Positions 13,224 to 26,291 of a DNA stretch of 64,000 nt are shown here, piece by piece. The position numbers were made by a program, and so were the translations under genes. The stretch spans positions 2,666,001 to 2,730,000 of the forward strand of contig CAVNZM010000013.1 in NCBI GenBank assembly GCA_963693365.1, written 5' to 3'. The notes below the pieces were generated by a model. That model searched no databases. It saw only the letters and a list, made by a program, of their open reading frames with translations, and was not told where the DNA came from. The stretch's first letter is position 1; every line of letters begins with the position of its first letter. Origin of the DNA: Amoebidium appalachense. Its lineage: Eukaryota; Ichthyosporea.

Positions 13224-15379
13224 TAATGCTGTGTTTGTGTGTGTCTTTGCGTGTGCTCGAGTGTGCCGCTGTGCCATTGTGTTCACGTCTTGTGGATATG
13301 GTACCGTGAGTCTGTGCCTAGCTAGTCTTTGCCTGCATTGGAGCTCTCCCGGAACACACATGTGTGTGTGTGTTTCTGTGACATGTATGTGTTCGTGTTC
13401 CTGCAAGTATGTGATGCGTGCATGCACGTAAATGCGCACGGGGAAGGGGGGGGGGGGGGGGAGGGGGAGGGGGGGAGGGGGGGGAAGGACTTGAAGCGAG
13501 ACAGACGGCAGGGGGGGGGGGGGGGGGGGGGAGGAGGGGGGGGTGGCTGGCTGGAGGGCGACACGCGGAGTGTGAGAGAATCACGGGGGGCGAGAAAATA
13601 GGCGAGCGTGTGTTTGTGTCCGAGGACGAGAGTGTGTGTGGGTTTAAATGTGATACTGTGTGCACCACAGCGGCATGTGTGTGTGAGCATGCCTGCAAGA
13701 ATCCGTGTGCAAGTGTGGGAGTCACGGTGCATGTCTTTCTCTTGCCAGTATCTGTTTAATTAGTTGTGTAAATACGTAAGTGAACTTTGTATATGTGGCA
13801 TGTATGCGCATGTGTGTGTAAAAAAACGTGTGAAATATGTGTGAAAGTGTGCCCGTGTATGTGCGCCCCGGCTGTGGGGAGTCCGGAGCCCCACCTCCCT
13901 CCCCCTTATCCGCCCTCCCCTCCCCATCCCCCCCGCGGCCAACACACACACACACAGGAACCGGGGGAAGGGGGGAGGTGGGGGGGGGGGGGGGGGGAGG
14001 GGGGGGGGGGGGGGGGGGGATGGGGGGATTAGGGGGGGGGGAGGGGGGGGGGCAGAAACGGGGGGGGGGGGGGGGGGGGGGCAGGGGCGGTGGAAGGGGG
14101 CAGGGGGGAGGGGGGGGACGGAGTCACTAAAGGATCCCCGTAGTGTATGTAATACTGAGTTTCAGGTGACCATGTGATGGACTCTTAAGTTGAAGTGTTT
14201 ACAGTTTTGTAATTTTATAATATGCAAACAGCTGCTAAATCGTATTACCCTCATATTATCATCATATCTGTTATACTCATGGCAACCTGTGGGATAAGCA
14301 GGGGGGTGCGGGCAGGTCTCCCCTCCCCCTCCCCCCCCCCCCCTCTCCCCCTCTCCCCCTGTCAGCCGGATGGGTGGGTGTGGTGCCCCTCCTTTCTCAT
14401 CCCCTCTCCCCCCTCCCCTTCCCTCTCCCCCCTCCCCCCCCAGTTGGTATTTACCCTTCGCCCCCCCTCCCCCTCCCCCCGCCTCCCCCCGCACCTCCTT
14501 TCCCCAACCTCCCCCCCCCCCCACCAACACCACCAACACACAAACATATACACTTGAAGCAACCATGAACATGAATGACTACATCTATCATAGTTTCATG
14601 CTATTCCATATCGAGCATATAGAGCTGTTGACTCTGTCGAAGAACATACGTAGCCAAGAGAAGGGGGTGGGTGCCACAGTGTGTGCACGCGCGCATGCGT
14701 GTGTGTGGGTGAGCGTGTAAGCGTGTATTTGGGTGTGTGTGTGTGTGTGTCCGTGCATGACGCAGTTTCAATGATTCCGCAGTTATACAGGCTTACAGGT
14801 GTGCGCACACGAACAGCTGTGTGTATGTGTGTTGCTTCTTCAACCCACCAATAGAACCCCCCCCCCCCCCCTGGGGAAGAAACTAAAGACAAAGTAGTGA
14901 CTTTTTAAAAGGGGAAAAAAAGAACCTTCCATCCTTCCCACATGAAGAAGACACACAATGATGGCCCATGGGTGGCCTGTGTGCAACCACAAGAACGGCT
15001 GCAAAGATCCCGTAAAATTACATGAATTTTGATTGTTTATTACGGTGTATACGTAATCACGGGCTTCAGATGTCAAACTTGCGGCCGGGCCCAGCCCATT
15101 GCCTGTTGGCAAAAATCGGAAACCTTCTTCAGTGTACATCAGGTGTTGCCTAAGTATTGCCTAAATACATAAAGGAAGGGTCGTCCTGCGTGGTCCATTT
15201 TTGCCCAAAAACAAAGGAGCAAAAAGAGGCAGGCAGAACCATAATTCACCAGAGAGAGGTTTGAACGGAAAGGTTCAAGTACAGAATAGGGCAAACTTGT
15301 GGATATTACAGTAGCAGCTGTGTGGTCCCCAAGTGCCCAAAACATAAATTCACAAAGCCCTGAATTTTCAAATCAAGAT
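9446..15379. other. Intergenic, 5' flank of the giant gene; no supported gene
   Basis: The first ~1 kb is the upstream flank of the giant gene and is not repetitive. Several CCAAT/ATTGG boxes lie at about 10030-10140, 10385-10400 and 10455-10465. A 97-codon plus-strand frame at 10521-10814 has no recognisable feature and I do not call it. A short palindrome, CCACGTGCACGTGG, sits near 10690. From about 11750 the sequence becomes long C-, G- and GT-rich tracts (for example C-rich at 12440-12600, GT at 13171-13221, G-rich at 13970-14110). The last few hundred bases before 15380 are the 3' flank of the next gene. Confidence 0.5.
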
Positions 15380-16084
15380 TTACATGATCAAGGCGGCGGC
15401 GGCAGCAATCAGGCCCACAGCAGAGATTGAGATTGCGTTTGAATTTGCGCCACTGGTGGCGGTGGTGGTGGGGGTTTGGGCGGCAGCGGTGGTGGGGTTG
15501 CCAAATATGGAAGTGGTGGGCGCGGTGGGGGTGTGGGTGGGCGCAGTGGTGGTGTTGGTGCCGTTGCGGGCCCCTGTGATTGGTCGGCGTGAGTCAGAGG
15601 TTGTGGTGGGGTAACAGAGATGGGGGGGAAGGTGTGGGAGGGGAAGGGGGGGAGGATAGAGACGTTGGAAAATGGGGATCTTTCTTCGTGCAAAGTACGA
15701 CAAGGATAAAAGAGAAGTGTGTGCTAACTAACAAATGGGATATCATGGAACTGAGCAAAGGATAATTTCCACAAAGGAGGTGGTGGTGGTCTTTGCGGGT
15801 GCCGGGGGGGGGGGGGGGGGGGGGGGTTGCAGGCCGTGGTACTTTTTGTACCATTGAGCAAGGAAGGAAGGGTGATGGTGCCAGTGCTAGTAGCATTAAG
15901 TTGGTGTGTTCTGTAGGAGCAAGTTAAAACAAGCAGGTAGGAGGGCAGGCAAAGCACCTAAATACTGTTGCATAGTGTATGGTACCAGTAAGAGCGAGAA
16001 ATCCAGTAAAAGAGGGTGTCTTTAGGGGGAGAAGGGGGTGGTGTACGTGTGTGTGTGTTACCAGTGGGTGGGGGGGGGGGGGGG

Positions 16085-16126
<42 letters not shown>

Positions 16127-16297
16127 TGATGGTGCACACAGTACCTCCCTCGTCGATGCGCAGGGACACCTCCGGGTTCTGGCCCGTGGGGGAGTCGACA
16201 GGCACACACTGGGCACTGGCTGCCGAGATGGTGAGCACTGGCGGGGCCTGGCACGTGGGGCTGGTGAAGAACGACAGCGTGTACGTGTTGCCTTCCT

Positions 16298-16330
<33 letters not shown>

Positions 16331-17342
16331 GGGGGAGGTCACTTAAAAGTCAGCGTCCACGTTCTTTTTCACGTAAAACCTTATGTTTTCTGAGCCAACT
16401 TTCAAATTGGATCAATTTGTGCATGTTCAAACTGGAAATATGGGCTCACCTGTGGTGCAGGCACATACGAAACTTAATGAAAAGGTGGAAAAACACGGGC
16501 GCATGATATCGATGTGATGCTTTTACATCATCAGACGATGATGTCTCGCTCTTTACATGATGATACACGCACATGCTTACACACTCACACAAACTACAAG
16601 CACACACACACACACACGCACACGCACCTTTGTGAATGTGCCGTACGTGCCCATGGCTGCCTCGGCACATGCTCCCGTGTTTGGCTCGGCCTGGCGGCAC
16701 ACACCCTCCCCAGCACACGAGGTGCCGTTGAAGTAGCACACATTGGCCCCATGCACCTGGCCTGTGTGTGGAAACCGGCTTTTAATGTAAGTGTGTGTTA
16801 CAGACGTTGTGCAATGCCCCCAATAATCGTTTCATAAGTACATCGATCACTAGCTTATTGTATTCCGGTTGTGTTTTTTTCCCCGACGGTTGTATTTTTT
16901 TTTTTTTTCCCCGACGGCTGGATAAGTTTATTATTTTATTATTATTATTATTATTATTTTTAGGGGAAGAGGGGGGGGGGGGGGGGGGGGGGGTTTGAGA
17001 ACTATGAAAACCCGAGGACAGTTTTCGGTGGTGGCATTCATGGTCACAGTGGTAGATGGGATATTAATCAAAGTGGGTAGATATCTTCCTATCCATGTAC
17101 ACGTGTGTAATCATTGGAGGGAGCTCGAGTGGGGAACAAGGGGGAGGGGATATTGTTGGGGGTGAGGAGATAGGGGAGAAGGGGTCGGGAAAGAGGACGA
17201 GGGGTGAGGGGGTTGGAGAAAGAGAGAGAGAGAGAAAAGATTTCATAGGAGGAACAGACAAAAAGTTGAGAGGCACAAGGGGCATTCACTCACCGATGGC
17301 GAGGGCTGCAACAAGGGCAACGGAAGCAGAGAAGGCCTTCAT
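15380..17342 (-). CDS. Small secreted Cys/Thr-rich, probably GPI-anchored protein (twin A)
   Basis: Four exons on the minus strand, 17342-17294, 16761-16628, 16295-16145 and 15573-15380, join in phase to 175 aa. Residues 1-16 (MKAFSASVALVAALAI) are a signal peptide. The mature part has six Cys, in VCYFNGTSC, GEGVC, GAC, SPTC and AQC, and the sequon NGT. A Thr/Pro/Ala-rich stalk follows. The C-terminus is small residues then a hydrophobic tail (AVGLIAAAAALIM) ending right at the stop, as in a GPI-attachment signal. Splice sites include GTGAGT, GTGCGT and GTACTG donors. It is the inverted twin of the gene at 27088-29483. I do not recognise a family. Surface location is inferred from the two ends of the protein. 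Confidence 0.85.
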
Positions 17343-17698
17343 TTTCGTTTGCGTAAGGAAAGAGAAACTAGGTGGTTTGAAAGAGTCCAGTGTGTGTGTG
17401 TGCGTCTACGGCTGCTGCCTGTATGCCTCGGGGCCGAGTGTTTGTGTGCCATATGCAAACCTTTTCAGCGCCTTTAATACCATTTTTGTGGCGGAAAAGT
17501 TGCTGCAAAGTAATGGTGCGTTACTAATTGCACACCCCACGTTGGTTGGGGCGCTATTTTTGTGATATGGGTCACGCGGGCGAGCGCGCGATTATGACAC
17601 GTGTAATAGAATGTGACGCGCATCAACATTTCTCAGCATCTTCCTGGCATCCTGGGATCCGGAGACATTTAGACACCGGGGGGTGGGGTGGGGTGTGT

Positions 17699-17729
<31 letters not shown>

Positions 17730-20700
17730 GGGAGGGAGGGAGGGATCCGGAGGGGATTGGGAGAGGACCAGGGTGGTGGTGGTTGGGGGGGGGGGGGGGG
17801 TCCAGAGGGTTTGGGGAAGGGGGGGGGGGGGGGGGGGAGGGGGAGGGGGGGAGGCCTGGGAGGGCTTATATTTACAGCATGATGGCTCCTCACGGGAAGC
17901 CATTCCAGCCAAGCATCGGAAATCATAAGCCGAGCCCACTTTGAAACACGAGGCTTCATTGCGCAGGTCGGCCGCCGTCGGCCGCCCCGCGCTGAGACTA
18001 AGAGTCTGAATCTGCCACGGTTTGAGAGGCCAAAGCCTAGTCACTTTGAGTGCTGTCTCCCTGCCGCCTCTAAGTTACATAAGTTGGAGACCAGCCAAAG
18101 CCGCCCGATTCCGCCGTCGGCCTAAACCAATGATAACAATGAATAAAACGAATAGATCTAGATATATTTAGCGCAATTTGATTGGGTAAATAGATATTGC
18201 CTAAGTCGTCGATTCAGCCGGGTGAGTCAGCCCTCAGAGTTCAAGTGGGAAAAAAAGAAAAAAAGAAAACAGAAAACAAGAAAAGCAAAGAAAAGTGAAA
18301 AAACAGGGGGGAAATGCAAAAACATGCATGCCAAGCCGCCCGATTCCCCCATTGTATCTCAGTGAGAGCGCCTGAAATTCCGGTTGGCATTGTGTACAGA
18401 TACCGTCCGCGAATAAGAACCACCGCCAATAAGATTTCGGCCCCGGCAAAATCGGTTCTTTTTTTTTTTTTTAAGATTCTGCCCCCCGGCAAGTTTTAAG
18501 GGTGATCTTATTGGCGGACGGATGAATAGATCATACTGGATGGTAAGATTCTGACCCCGACCCTCCAATTTTTATTATTTTATTTTATTTTTTTTATTAT
18601 TATTTTTTTAGATTCCGCCCCCGGGGGTTCTTATTCGCGGACGGTATCTGTACACTACATACATTGCTTTTCTTTTGACTCGGGTTTATTGATCCGTTGA
18701 TAAAAGCAACGTGCAGCCACAGGCTACATAACCACCAATAGAACTGAAAAAGCCATTGCTTTCCTCTCACCGTATTACATACCAAAATTCACCGAATCCG
18801 AAGCTTAAGCTTCGTGTCACGCGTACAACAGGAACGGTGCCACAATCCGCAGGTAACGAACCCAATGTCTGTAGCGGGCGTGTCCACTCGTGACACGAAT
18901 TCACATGACACACAAAGCGGCGCTTTGAACAGGCTGCTTTGCACGTGCGCCAAAGAGTGCCTCTCCTCTCCCTCCGCCCCACCCTCTCTCTCTCGCTACC
19001 CCCCCACCCTCTCCTCTCTCGCATTTACACACAAGTGCTCGCACACACCCACACCCCCTCTCTATAACTGATATACGATTTACACACAGACCGTGATCCA
19101 CACACACATCCAACTACTGAGCGATCCAGGGGGGAGGAAATATCAATGTTAGGTGTGTGTGTGCGCGTGTGTGTGCATGTGCGGGCACGCACATTTTTTA
19201 ATAATGTGTTTGTGTGTGTGTGTGTGTTGGGAAGGGGGCCGGGTAGACAGGGGGGGGGGGGGGGAGGGAGGGAGGGGTCTGCTTCTGTATACCCAGACAC
19301 TAGATCTCGAGCCGCGATCACTGGTATGATTCAGTATTTGTCAAACAGAAAACTATCCCCATGGACCACAAACACATTCAATAGTACAGACACCTTTTCG
19401 CGTGTGATACACAACCCCTTTGGCTTGTAATAGATTTGCAACGCTGTTACTCAAACTGCAGATCTTTCGTTACTGAAAGCACGAAAAACCACGAGCGACG
19501 AAACAAGCAGAAATCGCAAAAAGACAAGATTACACGTGGCCCTAAACTAATAATCCCACATGGTTATTACACGAGTTTTCATTATCATTGCATGCAAACC
19601 CGGTTACATGTACGTATCCCTTTCTATTTTTTTCCATCGGTCTTTTTTTTTTTTTTAAAGGGGGAAAAACAGAAATGCAGAAATAAACAAACAACCCCCA
19701 CATCTCTTCTCAGATTCCTGCTGCTGATTACAAAACTACCAAAAACCCATCAGCGATACAGCAAAACCGCCTAAAAGAAAAATGAAAGGGAAATATACAT
19801 AATACCCATGACGTATACAGTAAAAACTACCCAAAAAAAATACCAAAAACCCATGAGTTATGCAACAAAACCACAGTTTTCATCTCCCAATATTTCCTTA
19901 AGAACCCAGTTTCAGAACGGCCAATCATAGAATTACAATATTGCCAAATCACGCGCAAGTGACCCACGATTTACAGAACCCCCCCCCCCCCCCCCCCCCC
20001 CCAACACATACACACACCAAGAAAAAAAAAAAAAAAAAAAAAAAAAGTACACCCATGAGTTAAAGAGCAAAAACTACCAAACACTCACACTTCACCGCAT
20101 ATGAAACCACAGGTAGCTGTGCAAATTGCACACCCCCGGTGCTTCGTATCTCGGGTACTGGAGTCAGGAGGTTGCCAGTCGTTTCAGCCGTTCGGCAGGT
20201 GGCACGGTGGGTCAGGCAGATGGGTTCTTATCTGTGTTCAATGCATGGGTTAGGGGTTAGACAGTTCACCACCAGCCAGAATGGGCTGTGTATTAGTAGT
20301 TAGATTTGATTAAGGTGTGTTAGCTTCAACGGTAGCTAGCTAGCACCATTTGTACCCTAGGTAGGGTACAGTCGGTGCTAATAGTAGAAGACGGTAGTTT
20401 CCTATGAGGGGCTCATAAGGGGCCCATCCGGGCCGGGCAAAAAACGGCATTTTTTTTTATTAAAAAAATGAATAAAAGTAAGAGGTTCGACAGTGGGTAG
20501 CTTTGTGATTATATGATTCTGTAACAGCAATAGAGATTGGGGATGTCTCCCACCCTTCTTCCCCCACCCACCCACCCACCCTGCACACACACATCACCCG
20601 CACCCCCCCCCCCCCCCCCCCACCCACCCACCCACCCACCCACCTGCACCGCCACGACCCATCAACCTTCCTCCGGCGCATTTAGAATCTTTTACAGCTT

Positions 20701-21566
20701 GTGGAAGAAAAAAAAAAATCAATTCTCTGAGCATCACACCCAGCGGTATGGACATGTACCCAAACTTATGCATATGAAATGCCAGTATTCCAAAACCAAT
20801 AACCAGGTACTTAGCGGCACAAACCTTAGCCACCTAAACGTTTGCTCCTCCCTCCCTGTTGCCATTTTGGGCAATAAAAAGAAAGTGCATCTAGCATGTG
20901 GATTGCCATTCAGTGTACCGCCTTATAATCCCCCCCCCCCCCCCCCTCCTCCTCCAAAAAAAAAAAAAAGGGGGGGGGGGGGGGGGGGGATGGTGAGGAG
21001 GTTAGCTTGAGCATGTAATATGAAAACAAAGACGATATAGGATCAGACACATAACACAACAAATAGGTGCACATGCTTGTAGAAAGATCGAAAGGCATAG
21101 GAGCCCACAAAGTGGGCGAAGAGAGAGGGAGGGAGGGAGGGGGTGGGTGGAGCGTAGGGTAAGGTGGAGGTGGGCAGGGGTATTAAAAACTAAAGGATAA
21201 CCAAAAACCAAGGATTCATCACTACTCCACTGATCACGAACCTAAACACAACTGAACACAATCAGCCGAGGGAAACGGGAAACACGGGAGGGAGGGAGGG
21301 AGGGAGGGAGGGAGGAAGAGGGGGGGGGGGGGGGGGGAGGGAGGGGGGATAATGTGTACACCGTCCGAAGTATACGTTTACAACAAAAACCACAAAGCTA
21401 TCAAGTCAAGTCCCGCAACAAAGAGCAGACACAAAGACACGGGCGGACGAGGGAAGGAGAGAGAGTGAGTGAGAGGGGGGGAGGGGGAGGGGGAGGGGCG
21501 GGGGGGAGGGGGGACTCATAGGGGAAAAAATCAAGCAGGATAGGTTGGCACGCAACATTCACTTAC
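17343..21566. other. Intergenic / intron stretch with one TIR element; no supported exon
   Basis: This is the 5' flank of twin A and probably downstream intron of the minus-strand gene at 21567-22190, whose later exons I could not find. A TTAAA-like box lies near 17480. A TIR element lies at 18392-18655. The rest holds G-rich tracts (17700-17860, 21320-21510), C and A tracts (19980-20046, 20930-20990) and plain unique DNA. No open frame here shows a domain. Confidence 0.4.
18392..18655. mobile_element. Non-autonomous element with 30-bp terminal inverted repeats
   Basis: Bases 18392-18421 are the exact reverse complement of 18626-18655 (ends GTGTACAGATACCG / CGGTATCTGTACAC). Weaker internal inverted sequences flank a T-rich centre: CCGCCAATAAGATTTCGG on the left and TGATCTTATTGGCGG on the right. 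It is 264 bp and has no coding capacity, as in a MITE. I see no clear target-site duplication. Confidence 0.75.
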
Positions 21567-22190
21567 CCTCTCTGTCAATCTGCTGCAGGACCTGGTATGC
21601 CGCATTTGTTGCCACGAGGGTTACAAACAGGGACCTGGGCTTGGGCCCGTGCTTGCGAACAGTCGCCGGGTGCACCAATTTGTCTTCGCACTTAAAGCAA
21701 TTGCAGGGTTTTCCTTGCGGCGTTTCTTCACCGGGGGTAAGAAGGTCCAGGTGAATGTGGGTCTTTTTTTGGTCGGTTCCACATCAGTGATGGCGGGTTT
21801 TTCTTTAACAAGTTCCACGGCGGCAATGGTGGGTGCTTCTTTAACGGTTCCACGTTGGCAATGATGTGTGTTTCTTAACCGGTTCCGTGGAAGTAATGGT
21901 GGGTGTTTCTTCAAGTATAACCGTTTCTACGTTGGTGATGGTGAGGTCTTCTTTAACCGGATCCATCACATCGATGGCGGGTGGTTCCATGGTGTTGGGG
22001 GCGGGAGTCTCTTTAACTGATTCTCCGGTGGCGATGGTGGGTGTTTCTTTAACCGATTCTCCGGTGGCGATGGTGGGTGTTTCTTTAACCGATTCGACGG
22101 TGGCGATGGAGGGTGTTTCTCTAACAGGCTCCTCGGTGGCAATGGTGGGTGCTTGTTTAACCGGTTCCAATTTGGCGATGGTGGAAACAC
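21567..22190 (-). pseudogene. Exon with 11-aa repeats and a CxCxxC...H...H motif, frame broken (gene C)
   Basis: The exon starts at 22190 after an acceptor with a TACTAAC branch point about 20 bases upstream, and ends at 21567 before GTAAGT. The first part is an imperfect 33-bp repeat reading like PTIATGESVKE. Near the end a second frame encodes CNCFKC, KLVH and RKHGPK, which aligns with the exon at 23460-23648. Reading through needs three frame changes, near 21880, 21857 and 21706. Each looks like loss of one base relative to the neighbouring repeat or the sister exon. In the initial frame the first stop is near 21856. This is either a decayed copy or homopolymer errors in the assembly. Function unknown; the Cys/His spacing suggests metal binding. 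Confidence 0.5.
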
Positions 22191-22702
22191 CTATTGCAAA
22201 TTCACACATGTTAGTAAGACACTATGTAAACCAGGTAATTTAAGACAGACTCAGTCTGCCAGCCGGGACCACAAACATTTAATGGGGGAATGACTAAATT
22301 ATGGCTTGTGATACCAGTTCTCCAAAGTTTAACCCCCTACACGATTTTAGCAGAACAGCTGCTTGCCTTTTGCCAGCAAAGTTATTGCCAGCCGGGCCTC
22401 AAGTTCACATATAATTCATGTACTTTCTTGGCCCACACCTTCCATTTTCCTTGCTGGAAGAAAAAGTTTTGTATGTGCATGCATCTTTGTTTGTCCGTGT
22501 GTGTGTCTTTTTTTTTTTTTTTTTCCCCTGAATGATTGTGTGGTACAGCAGGGTAGGTAAGATCGGATGTCCGGGAAAAGAGGGGGAGGAGGGGGGGGGG
22601 GGTGGGGGGGGGGGGGGGGGGGGGGCTGCGGCAAAGGTGATGAGAGAAAGGGCGGTGTGTGTGTGTGTTTGGTGGGTGGGGGTGAGAGGTGGGGGGTGGT
22701 TG

Positions 22703-22742
<40 letters not shown>

Positions 22743-23459
22743 AGCAAGCTTCTGCACAGACCAGAATTTATCAAACATGCGCTATAGGATCTGTGAGCCA
22801 CAAACACCGATGTTCTAATTAACACCCATGCTCCCCTCCCCCCCCTCCCCCCACCCCCCCAACCCTCCTCCTCCCCCCACTTCTCCTTCTTCCAACCTAC
22901 TTCCGGCCCTATCACAGACTCACAGAAGTTTATGTGCGCACGACCAGCAACAAATTGCAGCAAGGGCAAGTACAACTTATTTACAACTACAATCATTCAT
23001 GCATACACTGCATTGAATATCGCTCATAAAGCAGCCTTCTTGTCTATGTACCAAATTGCCCCCAAAAGCACAAACATGGCTCAGCCCCCCCCCCCCCCTC
23101 CCCCCCCTTCCCCCCCCCCCCCCCCCCCACACACACACACCCTTCCCCCGCCACAGCCACAAAAAAAAAAGGGGGCGGGGGGAGGGGGGGGGGGAGGAAT
23201 GAGGAGGGGAGGGGGGCGGGGGGGGGAGTGGCGTGCACTAAGGGGTTTTTTGACAATGTAGACCAGGCAAGCATTGAACGTATTTAAACAACATCACAAA
23301 AAGTCGACTCACAACAACGAAGGCAATCTTAGAAGGGGATGGGCACGAGACACTTGAATAACCCCCACGCCGGGAGCAGAGGGGGGGGGGGGGGGGGGGG
23401 GGGGGGTGGGAAGGGTGAAAGAGAGGGGAATCATAGGTTGGCACACAACGTTCACTTAC
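22191..23459. other. Intron / intergenic between genes C and D
   Basis: The part next to 22191 is the intron ahead of the gene C exon (TACTAAC, then AATAG). The part just below 23460 is the intron that follows the gene D exon. The middle holds G tracts at 22580-22625 and 22700-22740, C tracts at 23080-23130, and a T tract at 22508. No exon can be supported. Confidence 0.4.
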
Positions 23460-23648
23460 CGTTTTTGTCAACCTGCTGCGGAGGTGGCACAGCCGCTGTC
23501 GTGACGGGATGGTGATTACACCTGGGCACGTGGTTGTGCTTTGAGACTGTTGACGTGTGCACCATCTTGCCCTTGCACACATAGCAGTAGCATGCTTGCT
23601 GCCTGGGCTTCTTCTTGACCTTTTCCATGGCGGTGAACTTGTGCATTC
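23460..23648 (-). CDS. Exon with CxCxxC...H...H motif (gene D, partial model)
   Basis: The exon opens after an acceptor ending ACCAG and closes at GTAAGT. From its first Met (23646) it codes about 62 residues: a Lys-rich start (EKVKKKPRQQ), then CYCYVCKGKMVH, TVSKH, and a Pro-rich end (PPPQQVDKNG). The Cys and His spacing suggests a small zinc-binding module. Its 3' end, phase and the first bases of its intron match those of gene C, so the two are tandem duplicates. From memory, such modules occur at the N-terminus of some transposon proteins, but I cannot confirm that here. Later exons were not found. Confidence 0.45.
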
Positions 23649-23771
23649 CTGGTGCAAAACCACGGTCACACGGATGTGAATTAGATTCAGCAAACAAGAC
23701 GAAAGAAAAGGGGTGGATAAGGACATCATGGGAGCAGCTGTTATGATCTTTGAAGGAGTTTATCGGTCACA

Positions 23772-23867
<96 letters not shown>

Positions 23868-24375
23868 CTGGCACACTACAAATGCTGCCTTAGCTTAGCG
23901 AGCAAGCTGCTGGTGAACCAAAGCAAGCACGAAAAGCAAGCAAGTGCGTAAGAAAACCCCACTTGAGAGAATTTTTATACATATCAACACAGCTACGGGA
24001 GGTGGCACTTATGTTATACCCTGCTACTTGAAAACATCCTCCTGATTAACAACTAACCGTGGACTTATTCCTGGCTTTTGAGCCAAGTGAGTCACTGGTT
24101 TCAGCCAAAAAACAGCAAACCACGTGAACGTAGTGTCTTAATGAAAAGTAGTTATTAAACTTGTCTGCTGCGCGCATAACTAACACTTACACGTGGAAAC
24201 AGAAACATGCACATTGTGACTAATAGGATAGGTACCAGAACTTGCCAGATGATGATGCAGAGAGAGCTCATAGTAGTAGCGAGTGGGGGGGTGTTGCAAA
24301 CCTTACCTAATTGTTGACGGTGAATTTTCGACGAGTTTGAGGGCTGACAGGTGGTAGGGGGGAAAAGCTAACTAC

Positions 24376-24384
24376 TTATAAAAA
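24376..24384 (-). promoter_or_regulatory. TATA-like box, minus strand, possible gene D promoter
   Basis: On the minus strand the sequence reads TTTTTATAAGTAG. About 70 bases downstream a GTAAGG donor (24306-24301) could end a 5' untranslated exon. The nearest minus-strand coding exon is gene D at 23648. The link to that gene is inference. Confidence 0.35.
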
Positions 24385-25998
24385 CTGCTTCTGCGAAAAG
24401 GAGCTTTGGTTATGGAGGATTCCTTCGAAGTGGTTCGCTATCACCTGCTTCGCGTGTGCTCACACACACTCCACGGAACTTGCGGAGAAGAGGCCAGAAC
24501 ACCAAATAATAAGCCATTTTGACTCTTGAATAGACTAACTTGATAACACGTAAGCGGCACGCATGCGGCCACAGACAATAACTCCAGCTTGAACGTCTAT
24601 AACACCGATGCTGGCGGCAACCGTCAAAACATTCGAATTTCAAAATTCTTGCACTTTAGCAACCCACCAATCGAGGCTCAGTAAGTGAGAGCGATGTAAA
24701 GACCAGAAAATGAAACTCAGGTTAATGCGAACACGCCTTAGATTGATCTTCAAAAAAACAATTATAATAACTATAAATCATCCATGAACCAGATATAATT
24801 CAAATTTCAAACATTATTATCTATTAAACTACATTTACAGAACGAAAACTGACAATTACGTAGATTTTGCTCCACGGATTGTGACACGTTTGGGCGCAGT
24901 TGCTCAGGTCTTGACAGAATTTGCCTGCCCATTTCTTACGCCCCAGCAGTAGTCAGGGGTTGCCAACAAACCCGGTGCGCCGAGGTGCGCCAGTCGACCC
25001 GGTAGGTCTGAGTCACTGGTGATGGAGCTCGTGTACCGAAAAAACTGTCGTGCTGTTGACGTGGACTCGTGGTGGTAAAATTTGTTTACATGATCAAGAT
25101 GCACGTACAGTATGACTAATAGGGCCGTAAGAAACGGGAGAACCCAAAAACACGAGCGGCCTTAGAATATGCGACAATAAAACTGATTATAAAGGCCAAT
25201 TAAATAACATCCAGCACGTGCAACCGGGGTGATCGCGGGTTGTGAAGAATACGGATGCACCTAGCTCTCATAGGGGCAAGCCGATCTCGAGGCAGAGCCA
25301 GTTTTGCCACGGGCCAGCGTGGATGTTTTGCATGACGGTTTTTGTGTGTGGGCACCATGTGAGGTCCGTGCATGCATATATACGGTCGTGCCCTGGGCAC
25401 CACCAAAATGAGGCAACATGCACATATGTTCGTGCGAGTATGTACGTGCACGTGTTTTTGTGTGTGTGTGTGCTCGTGTGTGTGTGCGTGTAGAGTGTGA
25501 ATGTGTATGTGGACGTGTGTGTATACGCGTGTGTGTTCACGCACGCGTTCGTATGTGTGTATGTGCGTGCATTTTCATTTTTGTGTGTGTGCGTATTTGT
25601 GCGTGTATATGTGCACGTGTGCGTGTGTGTGCGCATGCCTACACGGTGCTTGTGTGCGCTTGTCTATATCTCTTACACGTCGTACGCGTGTTTGAATTAG
25701 CCAAAGTACATTTTGCTCGCACAGCCCCAGGCCCGGAAGGCAATCATTCGAAATCTTTGGGCCTGTACAGTAGCAATACATGATTTATAATAAGAGTACG
25801 GCTGTGAACTGGCGTTACATATGAATAGTTCTAGTAATGGCGATACACAATTTAGATGAGGAAAAGGGAGTCACGTGCACCGGCTGGTCATGTGTTGCGA
25901 AGAACGTTCCCCCGGCTCCGGGCAGGGCTGCTCCGGGCCCCAATTGGCCCCCTCTTAGTGATCATTAGGAGCTCATGGTCTCTCCGATGGCATGCGCA

Positions 25999-26040
<42 letters not shown>

Positions 26041-26291
26041 ACCCTTACCTCTCCCACGCACACACACACACACACACTGCCCCCCCCCTCCCCCCCCCGG
26101 GGCCAGCTCCGCGTTTTGCCCCAAAACAACAGCGGCATACGCGAGCCAGGCGCATGCGTGACGACCCGAGTCGGAAGTTGAGGTTAGCGCTAGCCTAATG
26201 CAATGGAGCTGATAATTTATGCGATGGCGTGCATATGAGTGCATATGCCGATAATAAATAGACCACTCAGCCACTCAGGTTTGCTGAGGGC

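Noticed and set aside
24900-25080. Possible tRNA around the GC-rich stretch near 24970
   Set aside because: No cloverleaf with A and B boxes could be formed by eye.
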